From M55B112 sp040880545 (GTDB lineage: Bacteria; Bacteroidota; Bacteroidia; Bacteroidales; GCA-2748055): a stretch of 36,528 nucleotides of DNA. Positions 24,572 through 31,399 of this stretch are shown piece after piece. Each line of letters begins with the position of its first letter. Position 1 is the first letter of the stretch. The stretch lies in the NCBI GenBank assembly GCA_040880545.1, contig JBBDIE010000056.1, positions 1 to 36,528 on the forward strand, given 5' to 3'. The notes below the pieces were generated by a model. That model was not told the DNA's origin. It did no database searches and saw nothing but the letters and a program-made list of their open reading frames with translations. A program made the position numbers and the translations under genes.

Positions 24572-27500
24572 ATGAACTTTATAGAATATATACTTGCCCC
24601 ATTTGTCTTCATAATCAGGGAGGTGTTCCTGTTTAGCTACAGCCTCACCGGTAATTACGGGGTGTCTGTAATTCTGCTCAGCTTTTTTATATCACTGATC
24701 CTGCTACCCATCTTCATCCTGATTGAACGGTCCAAAAAAAGGAACGACGCAGTAAAGCTGAGAATGAAGCCCTTACTTGATGAGATCAGGCGTTGCTACA
24801 GGGGCCAGGAGCGGTACTACTACATTCGAACCCTGCACCGCCAGCACGGCTTCAGCTCGTTCAGATCACTCATTCCGATATTGAGTCTGCTGCTGCAGAT
24901 CCCGTTCTTTATTGCAGCCTACCAGTTCCTGGAGCACTATGAACCCCTTGCCGGGCAGCGCTTCCTGATGATCAATGACTTGAGTGCACCGGACGGACTA
25001 CTGGGCTCCATCAACCTGCTTCCCATCTTCATGACCCTGGTAAACCTGCTCACGGCTTACTTCTACACGCGCTGCGGAGATATTTCGGAACGCAGGCAAA
25101 TGCTGGTGGTGGCAGGCGTTTTCCTTGTATTGTTGTACAATTTTCCATCGGGCCTGGTACTTTACTGGACCATGAACAACGTGTTCAGCTTCTTCCGGTT
25201 GTTTATTACCAATCCTGAAGTGTTCAGAAGACCCGTAAAAACCATTGATGAGCAAAAATTTGTCTTTGCAGATCTGAAATTCAGGTCCATAGCCATGCTG
25301 CCAAAACTCTACAGGACATTCCTTGTGGTGGTGGTGGTATTTGTAGTTTTTCAGATAAACCGGGCTTTTCGGCATGATTTTAACGACATTGCCATAAGAA
25401 TTTTGTTGTCCGTTGTTTCCGGTGCTGCCATTGTAATACTTCTTGCAGCACTGGCCCTTACTCATAAGATTCATCTTCCGCAACGAAGGCTCAATCCAAA
25501 AGCGTTCCTGTTGCACCTTCTACCGGTTTTTAAACCCATGCTGATCGTAATCACCAGCCTGTTGATTTTGTCTCAGCTGAAATGGGCACTGGAGTACAAT
25601 TTCAATGATTTTGCACTGAGGATGGTTGTGTCCGTGCTTTCAGGGAGTATGATTACCCTGCTTCTTTCTTTAGCGGTATTATACCTCCAGGATCAGTTCT
25701 CCATAAAACCGGTAAAGTTCAGAACAAATATTTTCAGAATGGCACCAGGTTTCAGGATGCTTTTCTGGAGCATGTTGCTCCTGGCAGTTTTTAGTCAGAT
25801 TAACTGGGCATTCCAATACAATTTTAAGGACATCGTTTTTCGCTTACTCTCTGTTGTATTGATATCCTGGTTGATTACAATAATCACTACCTGCATTGCA
25901 AAAACATCCCGGGTAAAAGTCAACTACAATCTCAGGAAAACTTTGGAAAGTGTTTATCTTCCATCATGGTTGTACATTAGTATGCTGGTCATTACAACCT
26001 ACTTCTACTTTGGATCAAAGTTTTATTTTGGCGGGATTAATCATGATTTAGGTGCAATCGCAATAGTTGCCATGGTTATCAGCCAGTTTACAGGCTTGAT
26101 ATACTTTATAAATAATTTCAGGAAACTGAACAGGATATGGTCAGGAATCGCCTCTGTTGTACTCTCCTTAGTTACTGTTTTCCAGCTCCTGGTTACATGG
26201 GCAATCATTGCAGGAAGCGATATTTCTATGCTAAAAATCAACATCTCAGGAACTGAAGGTACGTTGATTGATGTGGTGTTGCCCGGTATTTTGTTTATCT
26301 CAATCATTGCTCTATTTATATACGGAAGAAGTGTAAAAAGGGATCCATCCATGCTCGTGTCAAACTGGCCGATTTATATGTTATCCTTGTTATATCTCCT
26401 GGGCTTCATCTTTTTATGGAATCCGGTCGCGGTTTACGCATCCTATCCCTCCAATTTTGAGTTTACAGCATTCGATATAATTAAGAATAACCTCCTTCCG
26501 TTTGCAGCGGCCCTTTTAATTTTCACAGCCACCTATTTTATTTTACGAAGAAAAGCCAGGTATATTTTGCTCATCCTCCTGATATCAACTGTAGTTCTCA
26601 GTTTTATTCACAATACAATTGTACCGATACGTGTTGGAACGCTGCAGGATGCAGTTTTTCTGAAGCAGGATAACCTGGCAAAACCTGTTTCGCTCTTCCT
26701 GCTTGAAGCAATTGGTATGCTCGGTATTTTCTTTGGCGTTAAATGGTTCATTGACCGGGGGTATCACAAACAGTTTCGCTATGCGCTTCTTGCATTAAAT
26801 TTAATATTGATCACACAAAGTCTGGTAGTAGCCGGCAGTTCCGGTTCATTTTTTAAGAAGGAAAATATTCCGCCCGACCCTTCCAGTTCCATCTCATTTT
26901 CAAAAGAGAAGGAGAATATTGTTCTGCTGATACTTGATATGTTCCATGGTTGGTATGTAAACAGGGCGGTTGAAGAGAATCCTGAACTAAAGAATCTCTA
27001 CGACGGATTTGTATGGTATCCTAATACGCTGGCAGTTTCAAACATTACCGGATCAACCATAGGCCCGATTTTAGGGGGGTACCGGTACACTATTGATAAG
27101 TTAAACCAGGATAAAGACCAACTCCTGGAACAGAAAATTACCGGCATTGCTTCGGATTTCAACAAGGAGATCCGGGAAAAAGGGTACAGATATTCAGGGA
27201 ACCACATAATCTATACGAAAGATGACAGTTTAACATACGACACTTTTTTACCCAAATGGCACGAACAGTGGAATGATTTAAATTACAAATTAAATATAGG
27301 TTTGGACAGGGAGGTTGGCTATTCGCTGCTTTGGAGCAATGCAGCATTTTACAGTGCACCCCTTATATTTAAACCCAGAATATATAACCAGGGACAATGG
27401 TTCCTTGGAAAAGTGGAAACCAATGAAAACACGAGCAGAACCATGCCATACAACTTCCTGAGGCTGCTTCCATTTATCTCGAACGCTAACAGCACCCGTC

Positions 27501-28057
27501 CAAATTTTATGTATCTCTACTCCTCAGCGACCCATCATCCCTGGGATATAATTGATGAAAACGGGATCATACAAGCCGATGTCACACCCTATGAAAATAA
27601 TAAATGGGCGCTGGAAACACTATCTGACTGGATACATTGGATGAAAAAGAATGAAGTCTATGACAACACGAAGATCATTATTGTTTCGGATCATGGCCCC
27701 CACTGGTGGTCCTTTAAGGGTGAGGTAGATACCAACATTCCGGTTATTCCAAATGCGCGGGTAAAGAAGATCAATGAAGCATCCATGGGCCTTTTTGCAC
27801 TGATGCTGGTGAAAGATTTTCATTCGCAAGGTGAACTGAAGGAAGATTGGCGTTTTATGAGCAATGCGGATGTCAGCGCTATCATTTTTAATGAGAATGA
27901 TCCCACAAAAGTAGAACCACCACTGTTGAGAACTCTGCCAACATCTGAGGTTCTTTGGGAAAGAAGATTGTGGGAACTGAATCAATTACGTATTATTAAG
28001 CAATTTGAAGTGACAGACAACATGTATGATTTAAATAACTGGAAAGTCGTTGATTAG
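24572..28057 (+). CDS. YidC-like/alkaline-phosphatase-superfamily fusion, copy 2
   Basis: A 1161-residue paralogue of the preceding gene, 28 bases downstream. The YidC-like domain (1-215) is about 85% identical to copy 1 over residues 31-130, again with Ser41 in place of the groove Arg. Residues 236-457 are three tandem 74-residue modules, each with two membrane helices around a Q-x2-WA-x3-NF-x-D loop (Gln261, Gln335, Gln409). The remaining polytopic part has the shared WNP block (near 616) and NTIVPIRVGTLQ. The extracytoplasmic domain (about 780-1160) has Asp789 (LILDMFHGW), Thr826, His988 (THHPW) and Asp1040-His1041 (SDHGPHW), so the expected metal and nucleophile positions are present. C-terminal similarity to copy 1 is much lower, roughly 40%. 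Role: as for copy 1. Confidence 0.85.
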   Translation: MNFIEYILAPFVFIIREVFLFSYSLTGNYGVSVILLSFFISLILLPIFILIERSKKRNDAVKLRMKPLLDEIRRCYRGQERYYYIRTLHRQHGFSSFRSLIPILSLLLQIPFFIAAYQFLEHYEPLAGQRFLMINDLSAPDGLLGSINLLPIFMTLVNLLTAYFYTRCGDISERRQMLVVAGVFLVLLYNFPSGLVLYWTMNNVFSFFRLFITNPEVFRRPVKTIDEQKFVFADLKFRSIAMLPKLYRTFLVVVVVFVVFQINRAFRHDFNDIAIRILLSVVSGAAIVILLAALALTHKIHLPQRRLNPKAFLLHLLPVFKPMLIVITSLLILSQLKWALEYNFNDFALRMVVSVLSGSMITLLLSLAVLYLQDQFSIKPVKFRTNIFRMAPGFRMLFWSMLLLAVFSQINWAFQYNFKDIVFRLLSVVLISWLITIITTCIAKTSRVKVNYNLRKTLESVYLPSWLYISMLVITTYFYFGSKFYFGGINHDLGAIAIVAMVISQFTGLIYFINNFRKLNRIWSGIASVVLSLVTVFQLLVTWAIIAGSDISMLKINISGTEGTLIDVVLPGILFISIIALFIYGRSVKRDPSMLVSNWPIYMLSLLYLLGFIFLWNPVAVYASYPSNFEFTAFDIIKNNLLPFAAALLIFTATYFILRRKARYILLILLISTVVLSFIHNTIVPIRVGTLQDAVFLKQDNLAKPVSLFLLEAIGMLGIFFGVKWFIDRGYHKQFRYALLALNLILITQSLVVAGSSGSFFKKENIPPDPSSSISFSKEKENIVLLILDMFHGWYVNRAVEENPELKNLYDGFVWYPNTLAVSNITGSTIGPILGGYRYTIDKLNQDKDQLLEQKITGIASDFNKEIREKGYRYSGNHIIYTKDDSLTYDTFLPKWHEQWNDLNYKLNIGLDREVGYSLLWSNAAFYSAPLIFKPRIYNQGQWFLGKVETNENTSRTMPYNFLRLLPFISNANSTRPNFMYLYSSATHHPWDIIDENGIIQADVTPYENNKWALETLSDWIHWMKKNEVYDNTKIIIVSDHGPHWWSFKGEVDTNIPVIPNARVKKINEASMGLFALMLVKDFHSQGELKEDWRFMSNADVSAIIFNENDPTKVEPPLLRTLPTSEVLWERRLWELNQLRIIKQFEVTDNMYDLNNWKVVD
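25277..25942 (+). repeat. Three 222-base in-frame tandem repeats inside copy 2
   Basis: The three units encode 74 residues each; their marker Gln codons begin at 25352, 25574 and 25796, exactly 222 bases apart. DNA identity has decayed, but the protein pattern (helix, then Q-x2-WA-x3-NF-x-D-x3-R, then helix) is clear. A single related unit lies in copy 3 at about 28820-29041. Confidence 0.85.
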
Positions 28058-31000
28058 ATGATGGATATGCTAAACCATATACTTTCCCCTTTTGTCTTTG
28101 TAATCAGAGAGATATTTCTCTTTTGCTATAGCCTCACAGGAGATTACGGAATTTCCATCATCCTTCTAAGCTTCGCCATTTCACTGCTCTTACTGCCTGT
28201 CTTCATCCTGATTGAACGCTCGAAAAAACGCGACGACGCCGTTAAACGGAAAATGAAACCCCTGCTTGAGGAGATCAAACGCAACTACAGGGGACAGGAA
28301 CGCTATTACTATATCCGTACCCTTCACCGCCAGCACGGGTACAGCTCCTTAAGATCACTTGTACCGGTTCTAAGTCTGTTGTTGCAAATCCCATTCTTCA
28401 TTGCGGCCTATCACTTCCTGGAACACTTTGATCCACTCGACGGACAAAGTTTCCTGTTTATAAAAGACCTGAGTGAACCTGACGGACTAATGGGTTCGAT
28501 TAACTTATTACCCATCATCATGACCGTGGTAAACCTTGTCACAGCTTACTTCTATACCCGCAATGGTGATAAGGCGGAACGCAAACAGATGCTGGTGGTA
28601 GCCGGCGTGTTTTTGGTGCTGTTGTACAATTTTTCATCGGGCCTGGTACTTTACTGGACCATGAACAACGTATTCAGTTTCTTCCGGTTGTTTGTAACCA
28701 ATCCTGAAGTATTCAGAGGATCCGACAGGAAGGCCGGCCCCTGGGTATTTATTATTGCTGATCTGAAGGCAAAGTTCATTCCACTGCTTTTAATTCTCAG
28801 CAAAACATTCACATTTTATAAAAAGAGGATCAAATCAATTCTCCCTCAGTTAAAAATAGTTTTTACGATATTGCTGCTGCTGGTTCTGGCAACCCAGGTA
28901 AACTGGGCAGTGCAGAATAATTTCGATGATTTCATACTTCGCCTGACTATGGCACCTGTTGCGGGATTATTCCTGACCATCGTTGCAGCAACAGGCTATA
29001 TCACCTTCGTAAATATTCAGCAGTTGGTTACAAGTATTACCATAAAACCAGGGCCGCATTTTTCCCTGTTGTTTATGGTAATTTACTTCTACTTTGCAAC
29101 AAAATTCTACTTTACAGGTCATAGCAGTTCACTCACTTTTATTGGTGTTGCTTTTACGGTGCCGCTGCAATTTTTCAGTCTGTTATATTTTCTAAAGTCC
29201 GGGAAAACCAAAGGAAAGAGCCTGTTTCACCTGGCTTCGGTATCAATCCTGCTTCTTCATCTGTTCCAGATTATCAATTTGCTGGCAGTCCTGAATCGGG
29301 AAGGCTTTTCTATTCATCTGCTGAATGCGCAATTTAATGTTGAGTCCTCACCCTGGCTCGCCATTATAGCCGCAGGAATAGTAATTTCACTCATATCCAT
29401 CCCTTTCTTCCTGAAGTACAGCAATTTGCAATTCGTGATGCCTCGCGAACACCGGTGGCTGCTCCTGATTCTGTCGATTATTTACATTGCCGGGTTGGTA
29501 TTTTTCTGGAATCCGATGATTGTTTATGCTTCTTACCCGGAAAACTTTGACTTTCCTGCAATTGACTTCTTAACAAACAATTACAAGTCATTTTTCCTGA
29601 TCGTGGTGGCAGGTTTCCTGGTGTATCTGTTTACTCCAAGGTATCTAAAACATTTTTACATTAAGCTGATTTTAGCTATTGCTTTTATTGGCTTCCTGTA
29701 CAGTTCAATCATTCCATTCGATGCAGGAACACTACAGGTTAACTTGCTGTCGTATGAACAGAACCTGGCCAAAGAACCACGTGTATACCTATTTGAAGCG
29801 GTCTTGCTCATTGGAATTTTTTACGGGATTCACTGGTTATTAAAAGTGAAACGTGTAAAATATATACTTGTGGGGCTGGTTCTGCTGAATCTTTTGCTGG
29901 TGGTCCAAAGTTTGTACCTGGCGATCAAAACGGAAACATTTTTCACCAAAGAGGTAGAGGATAGCAGGATTTCATTTTCAAGCGATCAGGAGAATGTTGT
30001 ACTTTTTGTGATTGCTGGTGCCCAGGGGTGGTACATGCATGATCTTGTGGAGGAAGATTCATCATTACGGGAGATCTATTCAGGATTTACCTATTACCCC
30101 AACACCCTGGCCATGGCGAACTATACATACGCATCGGTTCCTTCTATTATGTGTGGTTACGATTACACCATAGATAAAATGAATATGGATGAGGAGAAAA
30201 CAATCATACAAAAAGTGACCGAAGCAACAGAAATATTTTACAAAAAGATAAAGGACAGGGGGTTTGATTTTACATCAACCATTCTTCGCTATTCCAGATT
30301 AGAAGACAATAAGATCAATTCCTACATCCCCAAATGGCACGATTCATGGTCGGAGATACTTGGATTGGAACACCCTGAGGAGATTTGGTATACTCGCTTA
30401 TGGGAGAACGCTTTGTTTTCAGCAGTTCCTTTATTTTTAAAGCCTCGCATATATAATGAAACCAGGTGGGTGATGAAGGAAAAGAGAAATCTTAATCTGA
30501 CCGAAATTCAACAGTACCATTTTGTACAGTTACTTCCTGAAATATCGAATACCAGGAACAAGAATCCTAATTTCATTTACATCCATTCGCTCTTTACACA
30601 CAATCCATGGAACATAATAGATGAAAATAATCAATTCATCAGAGATGTTACTCCGTACGAGTGTCAGCGTTACTTTACCTACACATTTGCAGCATGGCTC
30701 AAATGGATGAAAGAGAATGGTGTTTACGACAATACGAAAATAATCCTTGTGTCTGATCATGGTCCCAGCTGGTGGCATTATGAAGGTGAAGTAACCACCA
30801 GGGCTCCCATTCAATGGACGGAAGAGGAAAAAATCTCCCTGGAACGGTTTCTGCATCTGAATTCACTTTTAATGGTGAAGGATTTCAACAGCAACTTCCC
30901 GCTCAGGGAGGACTGGCGTCTGATGAACATCGCAGATGTGAGTGCCATTGCCTTTAATGAGAATGACCCCACCAAATCAGATTCAACATCGCGAACGTTA

Positions 31001-31120
31001 CCTACCTTTTTTACTGCCTGGCACAATGATCTGAAAACGCGAACACAATATGAGATTAAACATTGGTTCGAGGTAACAGATTATGTATACGATCTGGAAA
31101 ACTGGAAAGCAGTGGAATGA
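28058..31120 (+). CDS. YidC-like/alkaline-phosphatase-superfamily fusion, copy 3, altered metal site
   Basis: A 1020-residue third paralogue starting directly after the copy 2 stop. Two ATGs are adjacent; the second (28061) gives an N-terminus that lines up exactly with copies 1 and 2. The YidC-like domain again lacks the groove Arg (Ser42). One 74-residue module lies at about 255-328 (ATQVNWAVQNNFDD). The shared WNP block is near 485. In the C-terminal domain, Thr690 (NYTYASVP), His848 (THNPW) and Asp900-His901 (SDHGPSWW) are kept, but the first metal Asp is replaced: NVVLFVIAGAQGW has Ala653 where copies 1 and 2 have Asp. It may be catalytically impaired, use one metal, or serve as a structural or acceptor-binding partner. 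The frame is intact, so it is not an obvious pseudogene. Confidence 0.85.
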   Translation: MMDMLNHILSPFVFVIREIFLFCYSLTGDYGISIILLSFAISLLLLPVFILIERSKKRDDAVKRKMKPLLEEIKRNYRGQERYYYIRTLHRQHGYSSLRSLVPVLSLLLQIPFFIAAYHFLEHFDPLDGQSFLFIKDLSEPDGLMGSINLLPIIMTVVNLVTAYFYTRNGDKAERKQMLVVAGVFLVLLYNFSSGLVLYWTMNNVFSFFRLFVTNPEVFRGSDRKAGPWVFIIADLKAKFIPLLLILSKTFTFYKKRIKSILPQLKIVFTILLLLVLATQVNWAVQNNFDDFILRLTMAPVAGLFLTIVAATGYITFVNIQQLVTSITIKPGPHFSLLFMVIYFYFATKFYFTGHSSSLTFIGVAFTVPLQFFSLLYFLKSGKTKGKSLFHLASVSILLLHLFQIINLLAVLNREGFSIHLLNAQFNVESSPWLAIIAAGIVISLISIPFFLKYSNLQFVMPREHRWLLLILSIIYIAGLVFFWNPMIVYASYPENFDFPAIDFLTNNYKSFFLIVVAGFLVYLFTPRYLKHFYIKLILAIAFIGFLYSSIIPFDAGTLQVNLLSYEQNLAKEPRVYLFEAVLLIGIFYGIHWLLKVKRVKYILVGLVLLNLLLVVQSLYLAIKTETFFTKEVEDSRISFSSDQENVVLFVIAGAQGWYMHDLVEEDSSLREIYSGFTYYPNTLAMANYTYASVPSIMCGYDYTIDKMNMDEEKTIIQKVTEATEIFYKKIKDRGFDFTSTILRYSRLEDNKINSYIPKWHDSWSEILGLEHPEEIWYTRLWENALFSAVPLFLKPRIYNETRWVMKEKRNLNLTEIQQYHFVQLLPEISNTRNKNPNFIYIHSLFTHNPWNIIDENNQFIRDVTPYECQRYFTYTFAAWLKWMKENGVYDNTKIILVSDHGPSWWHYEGEVTTRAPIQWTEEEKISLERFLHLNSLLMVKDFNSNFPLREDWRLMNIADVSAIAFNENDPTKSDSTSRTLPTFFTAWHNDLKTRTQYEIKHWFEVTDYVYDLENWKAVE

Positions 31121-31399
31121 ATGATGGTACTTCCGGGCTGGTTGCATGCCCGTATTATCTCATTCATCGATAGCGCATATTAAGTGTCTCCTGAATTTAA
31201 TAGCACACACAGCCTGTGGCAGAGTAAAATTTTCTCATCTTAGTAACAATCCTGAAATTCAGCCGTATAACTATTAATTTATACCGTTTATGAAATATAA
31301 TCAATTGAAACCGGCAGATATTTTTGCTTTAAAGAATGTGGAATTGCTTTAAAAAAATCTCTAACTTGCACTAAACGCGTTAAAATTTTAAGATTAAAA
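31121..31399. other. Intergenic between phosphonate operon and adhesin gene
   Basis: These 279 AT-rich bases have a weak hairpin CGGGC / GCCCG at 31134-31152 soon after the copy 3 stop. TATTTTTG at 31319-31326 matches the Bacteroidota -7 pattern TAnnTTTG, but I see no good -33 partner. No gene is evident. Confidence 0.4.

Noticed and set aside
24572..28057. Copy 2 internal repeats as an assembly artefact
   Set aside because: The three 222-base units have diverged extensively in DNA, so they are not a misassembled duplicate read, although reads would settle it.
21694..31120. True lipoteichoic acid synthesis (LtaS) genes
   Set aside because: The outer domains share the fold, but the organism is Gram-negative in character and the N-terminal YidC-like module and operon context do not match LtaS.
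28058..31120. Copy 3 as a pseudogene
   Set aside because: The frame is intact over 1020 codons and all conserved blocks except one metal Asp are kept, so functional divergence fits better.
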